64,000 bases of DNA, from NCBI GenBank assembly GCA_028023455.1, contig JAQFVV010000017.1:5300098-5364097 (forward strand). Direction: 5' to 3'. Both the position numbers and the translations under genes were made by a program. The notes below the pieces were generated by a model. That model ran no database searches. It was given only the letters and a program-made list of their open reading frames with translations, and was not told the DNA's origin. Shown in pieces: positions 27,101 to 34,732 of this stretch; within the stretch, counting starts at the first letter, position 1, and every line of letters begins with the position of its first letter. The DNA is from Epiperipatus broadwayi. Its lineage: Eukaryota > Onychophora > Udeonychophora > Euonychophora > Peripatidae.

Positions 27101-30100
27101 AAAATATAAGGTTACAATATATAAACTATTTTTATTATATATATATAAATAATTTCAATCTCTGTGGTCAAGTTGCAATCTTTAGTGTCTATATAAGTAT
27201 ATTAGGCCATTAATAAAGGTGAGATTCCATCTTTATTGTTAAAAGGAGGTTGTCTTGACAACAGTTTGAAATTGTTGATTATTTTGGGATTGTCTAAGTG
27301 TTGATTGGTTTTTATTAATATAAACTATTGTATGATTGTATTTACAGAGGTTGGCTTTTGTAATTAAGTGTACTTTTAGATAAGGTGTTGGAAAGAGCTA
27401 AAAGTTTTCTGGATTATTTTTTGTTTATCACTTTGATGTGCCAACATCATATGACTTCTCAATAAACAAACTATATGTGACAAGTATAATATGTTTGGGT
27501 TTGGTTTTGTTTTCATAATAACTCTTAAGTTCAAACAGAAAATAATTCATTTCAAATTCTTAGCTTCAGTACTTTTTTGGATTTAGGATTTTTTGGATTT
27601 CAATAGTAAACCTTTTTATTCACTCATCATAACATCATCCACTGGCAATGCTCTTACTCAAACAAATTTTGCATATATGTCTGTTAATTAAAAAACTATT
27701 GTAATAACAATAAAAATAATAAATATAATGGTAATTAAGTTTTATATAGAATCTTTCAATCTGCAGAAGTACTTTCAGTTAATTCCTTAACCTGCCTCAA
27801 CTGCCGTTAAATTCAAAAACAAAATGGAAGCAAATGTCATCAACTCAAATCCCATGAATCCTGAATTTTAATATTAGCAGCTTGCCTGTAAGAATTTTAA
27901 TAAATAGAAATAAAATGAATATAATTAAGTCAAGCTGCTAATATTAAAATTTGGGATTCATGGGATTTGAATTGATGTTTGCTTCCATTTTGTTTTTGAA
28001 TTTAATGGCAGTTGAGGCAGGTTAAGGAATTAACTGAAAGTACTTCTGTGGATTGAAAGACTGTATATAATAGTTAATTACTATTATATTTATTATATTT
28101 ATTGTTATATATATATATATAAATAAATATTGTCTAATAAATAGGAGCAATAATTTTCCTCTAAAAGACTGGCTCTATGTTAATGTAAGATTGTCTAGTA
28201 TCAAAGTAATTCATGTAAAAGACAAAAAATGAATCCACTTTTAGCTGAAAGGATTAAGATTTTTATATGCTAGTAAATTAAACATAAAGAAGCCATTGTG
28301 TTAAGTTTTAAATATCATAGAAAATGTTAATTTACTTAGATTTGGACAAATGTCGTACATCCACAAAGTAAGAAAGTTTTTAGAAGCATATCATAAACCA
28401 TTTTGAACATTTAATTTATATAATAAGTTGCTTATGGTTTCCAACTTTTGGCATATTTTATATATTATGTGTAATAAATCTGTATATATTATTTAATGAT
28501 TTAAAAATTAAATGGTGCCGCCATGATATATCCATTTATTATATATATTTGTTGCAGTTTATATTGATGTTACATATGTATAAATTTATATCTGTATATA
28601 TGATTGCATGTATAATATATATGAAAGTATTATTTAGGAGGTATGTCAGCAGGCTTAACCACTCCTTTAGATGTTGCTAAGACAAGAATCATTCTAGCAG
28701 AGGTAAATATGCTTACATTGTTGTTTGTATGTGATAAACCTATTCATGGAACAACCAAATTCAAATTTGCAACTACAATAATAAGCCTCCAAAGATCATT
28801 TCATTTAAATGACCTTGCAAATAATGCTCAGTTCCTTATATCAATGCCAATTTGTATATCAAGATAAAAAATGCTCACCTGTATCTTATCTCTCCTTTGT
28901 TATACAATAATAAATCAAGCATTGTTATAAGGAAGTGGACATTATATACAAGTTAATTTAAATGATTCTTTGCAAAAAATCATTTAAATGAACTTGCAAA
29001 AAATGCCCAGTTCCTTATACAATCTGTATATCAAGATAAAAAATAATCACCTTTATCTTATCTCTACTTTATTATATAGTAATAAATCAAGCATTGATAT
29101 AAGGAAGTGGACATTATTCGCATGTTCATTTATATGATTTTTTGCCAAAGAATTATTTAAATGAACTTCCCAATAATGTCCACTTCCTTATATCAATGCC
29201 AATCTGTTTATCAGATAAAAAATGATCACCTTTGTCTTATCTCTATTTTGTTATATAGTAATAAAACAAGCATTGATATAAGGAAGTGGTCATTATTTTA
29301 TATGATTCTTTGGGTATCTGGCTTGCAAATTATCATAGTAACCTTTTTGGATTTGTTTATTCTGTGAATAGATTTATATTATCAACATTACGTATTGAAT
29401 AAACCATAATTTATTTTTAGGCTTGTTAAAATTGTTAGAATATATATATATATATGGAAGAATTATGTAATATATCTTTAAAATATAAAAAACATAAGAT
29501 TTACATAGAGGCTAAACTATTCATACAGTAGCGCCACTTAATGCAAGCCAAATTAATTAATAGATGCAAGGTTTGTGCATAAAATCTTCAATGAGTAAGC
29601 CCTAGATGGGGATTTTTGCACAAACATTCTTTCATTTATTGATAACTCTGGCTTGCACTAAGTGGCGCTACTGTATGGAGAGTTTAGCCTTAGTGTAAGT
29701 AGCTTATGTAAGCATAGAGAATAGAGATAGGGTGTTAATAAATAGTCATAAATCTTTACTTATGTATTTAAAATCTCTATCTAGAATTATCCCTATCCCC
29801 AAACTGTTTTTGAGCTAATGGCTTGTGGCATTTATCGAAAAAAATCTTGTTTAGAGCTATTAGCTTGCTCATTATATTACATTTGTAAATACAGGCTTAT
29901 TAAATTAAGTCATGTGATGTATGACCTGATTTCCTTACTATTATCTTTACTTCTAAATTTAAAATTGTGACAAATCTCAAAAAATTTTGAAAAACTCGAC
30001 ATGAATAAAATTTTCTTGTATTATTTGAAGTTGATTCTTTCTTAATTCTGTACAATAAAAAATATAAACCGTTAAATATTTATAAAAAATGTAACTCTGG

Positions 30101-31294
30101 CGTTAGACAAAAATAATTTAATTTTTTTCAGCTTCTTTCAAACTGGGTTCATTTTTGAGATCAACAATAACAACAGGTGTTGTTTTAAATTTAACTATTT
30201 TTAAATGAGAATAATTTTGAGTTTTTACTTTTTTTATTATTTCTTATATTCAAATCAACTCTGAATTTATCACTATAATTTGTCAATGTTCATATCAGCT
30301 TCTCAGTTGACTTCCAGAGATCTTGCGATTGAAGTCTTGGCCACCCCTGCTCTATATAGTGAATTGTACATGTTTTGGATAAACTATTATAATTATTAGT
30401 AATTGAAACTGAAGTAACTACTGCCCAGTGAGTTACGTGATGACAAAATAATGAAAGAGAGAACGTTTTTGACGTCACATAACTCAATGGGCGATACTTA
30501 CTTTAGTTTCAATTTCAGATATTTAAAAAAATTACAATTATTTATTTTTACATTTATTATTAATAAATATTATTGGCAAGAACTTGCTTTGTAAAATTTA
30601 TATGAATTAGGAACTGGATCAACCAATCAGCTTCAATACCTTAGACACTGTTCATTATTAATCTTTTTCTAGAACTATAAAATTTATCTCAATAACCAAG
30701 TGGAAAACCACTAAAACATCACATGATCACCATTTCCTGTGATTATGGAAGCTGTTAAAAGAGTAGCAAATTCCCCATCCAATATTGCCACCCATTGTAA
30801 ATCTTAGTAATCAATGAATAGAGATTTTACACAAAACCTTGTTGCATCCATTAATTGCTAGGACTTGCACTGGGTGTCACTGCTATATGGAGAATTTGCT
30901 ACTGTAATAACCAAGTGTCAATTCTAATACTAACAAATTTACCAAGTTATTATCTGCTTATTATTAAAAAAATCCTAAATTAGTGAAACTAATTGTTTGT
31001 TTTTTTTTGCTCATATCATTAGAAAGGTGGTCTCCATTCAAAAGGACAAATTGTTCCTGTGCTAAGAGATATATGGCAATCACGTGGCATCAAAGGGTAA
31101 TTATTTGGGTTGACTTTAATTAATTTATTATAATGTATGGTTGATTCTAGCTATTACAGATCGTTTATTTCCTTTTTTTCAGCTTGTTTGCTGGTATTGT
31201 ACCTAGAGTAATCTGGATATCTTTTGGTGGTTGTATATTTTTTGGAGCCTATGAGAAAGTAAAATTAGTTTTAACTAATTTAGCTTTACAATAA
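3079..31294 (+). CDS. SLC25A26: Mitochondrial S-adenosylmethionine carrier, C-terminal half, six exons
   Basis: Gene-level entry; exons are 3079-3126, 12754-12798, 19244-19313, 28638-28702, 31023-31096 and 31183-31294. Family knowledge: this inner-membrane carrier imports S-adenosylmethionine into the matrix in exchange for S-adenosylhomocysteine, for methylation of mitochondrial RNA, protein and lipid precursors. Seen: the exons join in phase to 137 codons plus TAA, about half of the usual length near 270 residues. Recognisable blocks in order are GLYRGY, RE-IPFSL.QFPLWE, the third-repeat carrier signature in TTPLDVAKTR, and GLFAG..PR with GAYEK near the C-terminus. All internal boundaries have AG acceptors and GT donors. 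The exons for the N-terminal half were not found between 1 and 3078 and should lie left of the window. Introns of 9.6, 6.4, 9.3, 2.3 and 0.09 kb are filled with repeats. I see no frameshift or stop in the exons, so the gene looks functional. Confidence 0.93.
3485..3560 (-). mobile_element. Repeat C fragment with hammerhead-like core
   Basis: On the minus strand CUGAAGA-A is followed by a six-pair stem GAUUGC/GCAAUC closed by UGGG, then GAAGC. This matches the layout of a hammerhead core with one change in GAAA. Related cores occur near 32142-32171, 43592-43624 and 56247-56375. Confidence 0.4.
3649..3765. repeat. Near-perfect palindrome
   Basis: Arms of about 55 bp start TAGTCAAAATAAGAGTCATA and end with its complement, meeting at GTTATAAC. 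The sequence resembles the family B terminus (CATCACATGA...AAGCTTGTA) folded on itself, so it is probably a terminal-only foldback derivative. Confidence 0.75.
3810..4110 (+). mobile_element. Family B fragment
   Basis: Shares TAGCTGG..TTTGAA, CTGAAAATTTCAGAT and CCTGGCACCT with other B copies. A decayed hammerhead is visible: CUGAGGA, stem GUG/CAC, GAACC instead of GAAAC, then GGUC. Confidence 0.55.
4120..6390. other. Intron sequence without assigned gene
   Basis: AT-rich, with a TTTATTTA run near 4130 and poly-C near 5700. An open frame of 111 codons at 4910-5245 is richer in GC than its surroundings, but I see no domain and no coding signal beyond length. It may be a decayed element. Confidence 0.4.
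6393..6690 (-). mobile_element. Family B foldback copy
   Basis: The left part has AAATCAAGTCATACATCACA and AGCTTGTACTACAAATGTAA. The body is an inverted repeat (AGCTCTAAGCAAGCTTTTCC ... AAAGCTCGTTTAGAGCT) around a hammerhead at 6538-6590. Confidence 0.65.
6538..6590 (-). ncRNA. Hammerhead ribozyme motif, family B
   Basis: Minus strand: AUUAUCC, core CUGAAGA, stem II GAGC/GCUC with loop CAUCA, then GAAA, CCAGU, cleavage site GUU, and GGAUAAU closing a seven-pair stem I. The whole conserved core is intact. The proximal half of stem I is lost on the 5' side, so stem I is bulged. Confidence 0.6.
6711..7410. repeat. Foldback repeat of about 700 bp
   Basis: AATTACCCCAAATTCATAAC at the left is mirrored by TTGTGAATTTGGGGTAATTT at the right. 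Pairing continues through CAAGCAGACTTCTCA/GAGAAGTCTGCTTG, ATTATCCA and AACTAAGATATTTA to the centre near 7060. Arms of about 330 bp are diverged but clear. Lies in an SLC25A26 intron. Confidence 0.75.
7445..7640 (-). mobile_element. Family B fragment with decayed hammerhead
   Basis: CAAGACATATGTCACATGAC and AAGCTTGCATTACAAATGTT match B termini. On the minus strand CACCUCA is followed by CAGAGGA (one change from CUGAGGA), GCAGAAACUAGUC and UGGGG. Confidence 0.6.
8150..8500. repeat. Foldback repeat
   Basis: TTGAATCCAAACATCTTATA at the left mirrors ATATAAGGTGTTTGGATTCA at the right. The inner blocks TTTAAAAAG...TTCTTAAACCA and TCATTTCCAAGGAT/ATCCTTGAAAATGA also pair. Confidence 0.7.
8934..9780. 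mobile_element. Non-autonomous DNA transposon with about 20-bp terminal inverted repeats
   Basis: Left end ACCTGGGTCTCATTTTATG is mirrored by CATAAAACGAGACCCAGGT at the right. TA lies just outside or at each tip, which would suit a Tc1/mariner-type insertion, but no transposase is present. Confidence 0.55.
9781..10640. other. Intron sequence, nothing assigned
   Basis: A TATATAAATAGGGAG box at about 10034 is followed by a more GC-rich stretch to 10230 that could be part of an LTR, but no second copy or TG...CA boundary was found. The rest is AT-rich. Confidence 0.3.
10640..10740 (-). mobile_element. tRNA-derived SINE head
   Basis: Minus strand shows an A box in TAGCTGTTGGTTAGAGTG and a B box AGTTCAAATCC, in tRNA-like spacing. 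The ends are too diverged for a functional tRNA. Confidence 0.5.
10741..12147. other. Intron sequence, nothing assigned
   Basis: 11225-11690 is GC-richer than the rest and has an open frame of 89 codons (+), with no recognisable domain. The remainder is AT-rich simple intron. Confidence 0.3.
12148..12660. repeat. Foldback or TIR element
   Basis: AATGTTTGATGAAAAATTGA at the left mirrors TTTTTTCATCAAACATT at the right. It ends about 100 bp before SLC25A26 exon b. No coding remnant. Confidence 0.5.
12754..12798 (+). CDS. SLC25A26: SLC25A26 exon b
   Basis: Fifteen codons, IPFSLIQFPLWEMFK, phase 0-0, after TTTCAG and before GTTAGT. This is the even-numbered helix that follows RE in the carrier family, so the join to exon a recreates the family motif REIPFSL exactly at the splice junction. 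Confidence 0.92.
12799..15172. other. Intron sequence, nothing assigned
   Basis: A short direct duplication (TCTGTTTGTAATGC followed by AAAATAAAA) occurs near 13236 and 13538. The open frame of 128 codons at 13441-13827 has low-complexity composition and no domain, so I do not treat it as a gene. Confidence 0.4.
15173..15955. repeat. Inverted repeat at 5' side of Penelope-like relic
   Basis: Left arm about 15173-15500, right arm about 15640-15955, with blocks such as AAAATTTGTTGGTTCTTCTA mirrored by TAGAAGAACCAACAAATTTT. The right arm runs straight into the Penelope-like coding remnant, so the left arm looks like an inverted, truncated second copy. That arrangement is familiar for Penelope-like elements. 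Confidence 0.65.
15640..17120 (+). pseudogene. Penelope-like retroelement relic (RT palm and GIY-YIG remnant)
   Basis: Across shifting frames the + strand reads FVRYVDGCLFVIQ near 16105-16145 (palm motif Y-V-D), then FEKLKFLDLSID near 16243-16280. Further on PCNSCKIYISQSKVL near 16737-16785 fits the CxxC and YIG-type region of a GIY-YIG nuclease, and 16818-16905 (RYHNSTLYIYELNTGHKI and then DNAEVIFYERN) fits its C-terminal half. Penelope-like elements are known to pair RT with a GIY-YIG nuclease. Several frameshifts and stops make it dead. A block with ATGAATGATGGGAA is duplicated at 16980-17120. It is a plausible relative of whatever moved the hammerhead-bearing repeats. Confidence 0.65.
17590..18348 (+). 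pseudogene. LINE C-terminal fragment with zinc knuckle and CATCACAT tail
   Basis: Two frames, 17618-17935 and 17971-18153, encode the end of a non-LTR retrotransposon protein. The second has CKLCKEGIENIRHMLIECKC, the C-x2-C-x8-H-x4-C knuckle typical after the RT domain of several LINE clades, then LWKNKYEKSDYTES. The 3' end is a CATCACATCACATCAT run. The RT domain itself is missing and a stop splits the frames. Related copies are at 36279, 45596, 46143 and 61552. Clade not assigned. Confidence 0.7.
18675..18846. mobile_element. Family A foldback copy with 13-bp target duplication
   Basis: Flanked by AACAATTCATAAG (18662-18674) and AACAATTCACAAG (18847-18859), one mismatch. The body is an inverted repeat of the A terminus: GGAAAAACTCTC... 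and ...GAGAGTTTTGCC, both with the CAGTGCAAGCC/GGCTTGCACCG block. The hammerhead portion is absent. Confidence 0.7.
18860..20500. other. Intron sequence around exon c, nothing else assigned
   Basis: A T tract precedes exon c. 19720-19900 is slightly GC-richer, without recognisable coding. Otherwise AT-rich. Confidence 0.3.
19244..19313 (+). CDS. SLC25A26: SLC25A26 exon c
   Basis: Twenty-three codons plus one base, after a long T tract and TAG and before GTTTGT. It encodes KLWSNYQ...HPWQASVCGAVAG, the loop and the start of the third carrier repeat. It ends in phase 1; the split glycine codon is completed by exon d. Confidence 0.9.
20509..20748 (+). pseudogene. Possible retroelement tail (Penelope-like C-terminus)
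   Basis: The frame contains RKRKYKEAWTIARDPHSINK followed by KDSRVPLS. This resembles the end of GIY-YIG retroelement proteins (R-K-x-K-E-A-x-x-I-...-P-x-x-N). It is short and has no other domain, so the family assignment is tentative. Confidence 0.35.
20961..21269 (+). mobile_element. Solo LTR, copy 2
   Basis: Begins TGTTAGGTCATAG and ends GGACACAGCA (TG...CA). A TATATAA box is at 21104-21110, followed by CCCC and a pyrimidine-purine R-like region. It is the same family as the minus copy at 1496-1897. No internal region and no obvious target duplication. Superfamily not assigned. Confidence 0.7.
21501..22046. mobile_element. Non-autonomous hAT-like element
   Basis: Begins CAGGGCCAATC and carries GGGGCAGCTGCCC, a common subterminal motif in hAT-like elements. 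The right end is GAAGACCCTTA with TTGCCCCAAGCC inside. ACAGTAA flanks both sides (21494-21500 and 22047-22053). No transposase. Confidence 0.55.
22325..22480. repeat. Repeat G, copy 1
   Basis: Shares CATGATCCAGACA, TGGTCACATTTCA-type and GTTGCTACATAATACC-type blocks with 55165-55300. Unclassified dispersed repeat. Confidence 0.5.
22690..24880 (+). pseudogene. RTE-like retrotransposon copy with endonuclease remnant
   Basis: The longest RTE copy here. 22703-23063 is the C-terminal end of the APE-type endonuclease (WSWKYPNESTAELDCIL... and GSDHRLV, with the SDH catalytic motif). 23435-23560 begins the RT (VRHAIKFMKKEKAPGNDEI). 23550-24235 covers the palm in two overlapping frames, with HLDFANDVVAFANNA (one Asp changed to Asn in the FADD box). 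The tail, with RDDSRWTVEILNWIPRDCKR, runs to about 24880. Several stops and frameshifts. It sits in the 9.3-kb SLC25A26 intron in sense orientation. Confidence 0.85.
24900..25680. other. Intron sequence, nothing assigned
   Basis: AT-rich with no clear repeat boundary or coding signal. Confidence 0.3.
25683..26075 (-). mobile_element. Family A element with slightly decayed hammerhead
   Basis: Begins AACATCACATGATCATCATT. The hammerhead on the minus strand (about 25832-25890) has CUCCUCA, UUGACGA (first base changed), stem GGC/GCC, GAAA, CUAAUC and UGGGGAUAUUGG. Ends near GAATTTTGCCTGTTTT. Confidence 0.7.
26494..26605 (-). mobile_element. tRNA-derived SINE with 13-bp target duplication
   Basis: ACTTTACATACTT flanks both sides (26481-26493 and 26606-26618). 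Minus strand has an A box in TTAGCCGAGAGGTCA, a B box GGTTCGCCTCC, the tail GATGCTATGACATATG and then poly(A). Copies at 46936-47042 and 57860-57966. Confidence 0.85.
26620..27742. other. Intron sequence, nothing assigned
   Basis: AT-rich. 26880-27480 reads like an unclassified repeat without identifiable ends. Confidence 0.3.
27743..28075. repeat. Near-perfect foldback repeat H
   Basis: AATCTGCAGAAGTACTTTCA at the left is mirrored by TGAAAGTACTTCTGTGGATT at the right. Arms of about 145 bp stay highly similar through TTAATATTAGCAGCTTG/CAAGCTGCTAATATTAA. The arm similarity suggests a young insertion. It would make a long hairpin in SLC25A26 pre-mRNA. Confidence 0.85.
28638..28702 (+). CDS. 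SLC25A26: SLC25A26 exon d with PLDVAKTR signature
   Basis: Two bases complete the split glycine, then 21 codons, ending at GAG before GTAAAT. It encodes GMSAGLTTPLDVAKTRI and then ILAE, with the P-x-[DE]-x-x-[KR] carrier signature (P, D and K present) of the third repeat. A tandem array of about 190-bp units begins some 100 bp downstream. Confidence 0.94.
28799..29310. repeat. Tandem array of about three 190-bp units
   Basis: Each unit contains CAGTTCCTTATA or CCACTTCCTTATATCAATGC, then GATAAAAAATGATCACCTTT, then AATAAATCAAGCATTGATAT and AAGGAAGTGG. Each unit is itself partly inverted (ACTTCCTTATATCAATGC/GCATTGATATAAGGAAGT). The array begins about 100 bp downstream of exon d. Confidence 0.75.
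29520..29692. mobile_element. Family A foldback copy
   Basis: AGGCTAAACTATTCATACAG and TGTATGGAGAGTTTAGCCT are mirrored ends. The body is the A terminal block in both orientations. No hammerhead. Confidence 0.65.
29735..29945 (-). mobile_element. Family B copy, decayed
   Basis: Contains CTCTATCTAGAATTATCCC, CCCAAACTGTTTTTGAGCTA and, at the right end, TAAGTCATGTGATGTATGAC. The hammerhead is badly eroded. Confidence 0.6.
30385..30530. repeat. Short foldback MITE-like repeat
   Basis: TAATTGAAACTGAAGTAACT and GTTACGTGATGAC on the left mirror GACGTCACATAACTC and TTTAGTTTCAATTTC on the right. Confidence 0.65.
30715..30910. mobile_element. Family A foldback copy, diverged
   Basis: Begins AACATCACATGATCACCATT and ends ATATGGAGAATTTGCTAC. 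It carries the A terminal block in both orientations and lies about 110 bp upstream of SLC25A26 exon e. Confidence 0.55.
31023..31096 (+). CDS. SLC25A26: SLC25A26 exon e
   Basis: Twenty-four codons plus two bases, after ATTAG and before GTAATT. It encodes KGGLHSKGQIVPVLRDIWQS followed by RGIK, the matrix segment of the third repeat. It ends in phase 2, and the last exon supplies the third base of the glycine codon. Confidence 0.88.
31183..31294 (+). CDS. SLC25A26: SLC25A26 terminal exon with stop
   Basis: Starts after TTTTTCAG, 86 bp beyond exon e, and runs to TAA at 31292-31294. It encodes LFAGIVPRVIWISFGGCIF and then the last helix with GAYEK and a short tail. This is the sixth transmembrane helix and C-terminus. 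Its length and end position match the family. Confidence 0.93.
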
Positions 31295-31296
31295 TT

Positions 31297-31357
31297 AATA
31301 AAATGGGATTGTTGTTTTGTTTAAAATCATGTCTGTAAATTATTTGTAAAGAATAAA
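31297..31357 (+). promoter_or_regulatory. Candidate poly(A) signals of SLC25A26
   Basis: AATAAA occurs at 31297-31302, right after the stop codon, and again at 31352-31357. The second is better placed for a short 3' UTR. In such AT-rich DNA the hexamer is common, so only position supports it. Confidence 0.45.
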
Positions 31358-32089
31358 TAAATAATATATTTTAAATGAGTTGTAAATGTAATATATATTA
31401 TGCACAAACAGAAAAAACAAATTAGTAAAAGTTTTTAAATTGCCTACTTCAGGATAAAGCTTATTTCAATAGCCTCTCCGTAAAGAAGCTATGACAAAAA
31501 AGATATTCTCCAGGCTTTTCAAGTTATGAGGGTTTGAACTATTTCCCATTCTCGTTTTACCCTACTAAGAATATTCTTACTGATATTTTAACAAAATTTT
31601 GGATGAGTACCTGAATTGCTTATATCCAGCTATATAAAAAAAAAAACATTCTAAACTTAATTGTAACCCGAACAAATGTTAACACCCATTTTTAAAATAT
31701 GATGAAACTAGAACATTTCACTACTTCAGTGCCACCTATAGTAAGCTTTAGTAATCAATGATTATCAGATGTTAGTACATTTAAATCCCTATCTGCACAC
31801 CAGGTTTTGACATGATTTTATCAATATTGCTTGAGATTCAAAGCTGGAAGTGACGCACTTATGCATCTAGCATATAGCTTTAATTTCATTTTATTATTTA
31901 AATCTGAAATTCAAAACATCGTAAAGTTTTAAACCCTGCATTAAGTTGCCTGAACAGTTATATAGATGTCATTCCAGGTCAGTAACTATATTTTAGTGCT
32001 CTCGGTTCTTTATTATTTTTTACTCTCCTCCCAGCTACATATATTAGCAGTAACAATAAATGAATCTCTCATCAGCTCACCCAATATAT

Positions 32090-32175
32090 GATAAAATCTT
32101 TGAAAAACTACACTTCTTGCAATGATAATTTAACTGCTTGTAAAGTTTCGACTTTTTAGCAGCCTTCCTCAGATC
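32090..32175 (-). mobile_element. Repeat C fragment with hammerhead-like core
   Basis: Minus strand reads CUGAGGA, A, stem GGCU/AGUC with a seven-base loop, then GAAAC. The core is complete but no convincing stem I was found. Confidence 0.4.
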
Positions 32176-32294
32176 TAAAAAAAACCAATTGTATTCTATT
32201 ATCTTTTTGTGTAAAGGAATCAAATAAAGCATTGTAAAAAGTGCTATTGGAAAGAGTAATAGTTTTTTTTAAAAAAAATTATAAGGATAATACA

Positions 32295-32410
32295 AGGAAA
32301 GTGGTATTGGATGAGTAGGCACTACATAGGGATTTTATGCACACACCTAACATCCATTGATTAATATGGCTTGCACTGGATGGCACCAGTGTACGGAATT
32401 TGCTACTGTT
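32295..32410 (+). mobile_element. Family A fragment
   Basis: GGATGAGTAGGCACTACATAGG and GGCTTGCACTGGATGGCACC match the 3' half of A elements. Confidence 0.6.
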
Positions 32411-33310
32411 TTGATCACTTCCTAAGAAATAAATTACATTACAAGCATCAACTTTTTTCACTTTCCTTTCTTCCATACCTTTTAGCAATTGATCTGGAAT
32501 CTCATCAATTCTCGAGTTTTGCCAATCTTCACCTTTGTACAAACAATATAAGTTATACAACTTATTTATTCATAATTATCTATCCTATTTTGTCTTCATC
32601 TCTCCTTTCTTTTTTAATGTAAATAAAGGCTTCTTTTTATACTGCAAAGCACATATATGCTTGCCGTCTTTCCAATGCATCCTTCTTTTCCAAGCACCTA
32701 TCATTCTTTCCGTACATTGCTACTTTACATCTGTGATCTCATTTTATACAACAAACTTTCATTCTGATACATATTAAATCAAATTTACTATTCTAGATTT
32801 GTACTTCCTTTGTATATTTATATATTCTAAGCTTTACCCGATAGTTTTGTTTCAGCTCACTGTTACATTTCCTATATATATATTTTTTTTAATCTTCACT
32901 ATTCATACTTTTTTAATTTCATTTTTTCTGCCATTTTATTGATCATTTTGATAACCCAGGCAGTTTTTTTTACCTTTCCTTATGATCTACTAAAAAAATC
33001 CAGTTTCTTTTATCATGACTTTGAATAATTTCCACACATAGTTTTGTTTAATTCAACCGTTTAGGCTTTTATCTTATTTTCGGATTTCAAATGTTTTGCT
33101 TCTTATCCTTTTCACTTTCTCAAGAATTCATTTCATTTTGGGCTTATTTTTTTAAATCTCTTAAAAGATAATCTTGGGTTCCATCATTACTATGCTGCGT
33201 CCACATCTTTTATCAATTCCAGTTATACATACATGCAACCCTAATACTGTTCTTAAACCTATTTCTGAATAAATGTAGAATAATTGAAATATTCATTAAT
33301 GCTCCACCTT

Positions 33311-33790
33311 AACGGTTCTTATTAAATAGCCACTGTGCATTGCTTGGTGGCGCTGTTTCTATGCAAAAATATTTTAATATAACATTTGCGAGCCGGGATA
33401 AAACAAAACACTTTTTATTTTAAAATGTACATTGTTCTTCTAATGTAAATGAAACATTTAAACAAAAAAAACACACTTAATTAACAAACCAATCAGCCCG
33501 AATTAAATGAAATTCCATTCAATTAAATTGCAGCGCATAGCGCTGGAGTGGGGGGGGGGGGAATCCGAAGGATCATCCAAAAGATGCATTACTCTGATCA
33601 AACCAAGCTTATGATTTCCAAAACAACATGCAATCTCAGACAAGTTTACATTATTCTTAGCATTCTACATTAAACGTCAAAAACAAAACGCTTTTCTTTT
33701 GATTTAAAAATTTACGTTATTCTTCTAATAGTAAATTAAACGTTTAAACAAAATTAAAAAAAAAAACTACAGTGGCTCTTTAACAAGTAC
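33311..33790. mobile_element. Element F, short copy with terminal inverted repeats
   Basis: GGTTCTTATTAAATAGCCAC at the left is mirrored by GTGGCTCTTTAACAAGTACC at the right. GGTGGCGCTGTTTCTATGCA follows the left end, as in the longer copy at 43687-45096. Confidence 0.5.
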
Positions 33791-34104
33791 CCCCTTTTTT
33801 TTTATTACTACATTACTTTTTCTGCAATAAGATATCAATCTTTCACTTTACTTCTTATCTCTAATTCATAATTCTAATTTTATCAACTTTTCCTTATCTT
33901 AACCCCAAATCACACCACTCACCCCTATTACTAACAATTTATATTCCTTTTAAATAAATATTTCAAAGATTCTATTTTTAAATATCCAATACTACTCAGT
34001 AAATGAATATCTAACTATAATCTTAGCTAAGAGATAATGGTTAATCTATTTTCATTAGATGAATACTCAAGGGCTTATTACAAAAAATAAGATATCTCAT
34101 GATG

Positions 34105-34310
34105 AAATACTCATACAGTAGCACTACTCAGTGCAAGACAGAATAATCAATGGATGCGAGAAGATTTGTGCATAAAATCCCTATCCAGTGCCTACTTGTC
34201 CAATATCCCAGACTAGTTTCTAACCAAGCTCATCTTCTTGCTTCCATTGATTACTCTGGCTTGCATTAAATGGTGCTACTGTATGGAGAGTTTAGCCTCT
34301 GTGTAAACAT
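34105..34310. mobile_element. Family A foldback copy
   Basis: ACTCATACAGTAGCACTACT at the left and GTGCTACTGTATGGAGAG at the right. A piece of the hammerhead 3' half (AGACTAGTTTCTA) remains in the middle. Confidence 0.6.
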
Positions 34311-34732
34311 AAAGAATGGTAATCATGTGTTAATGTGCTATTGATTAATCACAATTTTTAGAACTCCTCCCCCCATGTCTGGCAGTGGGTGCACTATCCT
34401 CTGACTTTCTCGTAATAACCAAATTGCCATATAACCTCTAACATCTATATATAATTTGATAGTAGTACTTCTATTTGTGAATGGTCTCAATAAGCATATT
34501 TAATATAGATTTCAGCGTTAATAAAAACAACAGATACTTTCTGTCTGTCTTATCTTCAAAAAAAAAATATTTTTCTTTTACTATGTTATTCAAGAAAATG
34601 ACTTGAAATTTAAATCCTCAAGTTTTGAACTTAAGCCCAATTGCCTAATTAATAATGAAGATGTGGCACTAAAACTGTAAATACATTTTAGTACATCTGG
34701 CTATTCTTAATTTGAGTAAATCTGAATGTTAA

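Larger units (their letters stand above)
31360..33300. other. Intergenic region downstream of SLC25A26
   Basis: Holds a repeat C fragment (32090-32175), an A fragment (32295-32410) and a pyrimidine-rich stretch (32440-33260). The minus frame at 32560-32279 contains RIDEIPDQLLKGMEERKVKK, which looks protein-like but has no recognisable family. Confidence 0.35.

Noticed and set aside
32279-32560. Minus frame with RIDEIPDQLLKGMEERKVKK
   Set aside because: Looks protein-like in one part but turns into family A repeat sequence at its end; no family recognised.
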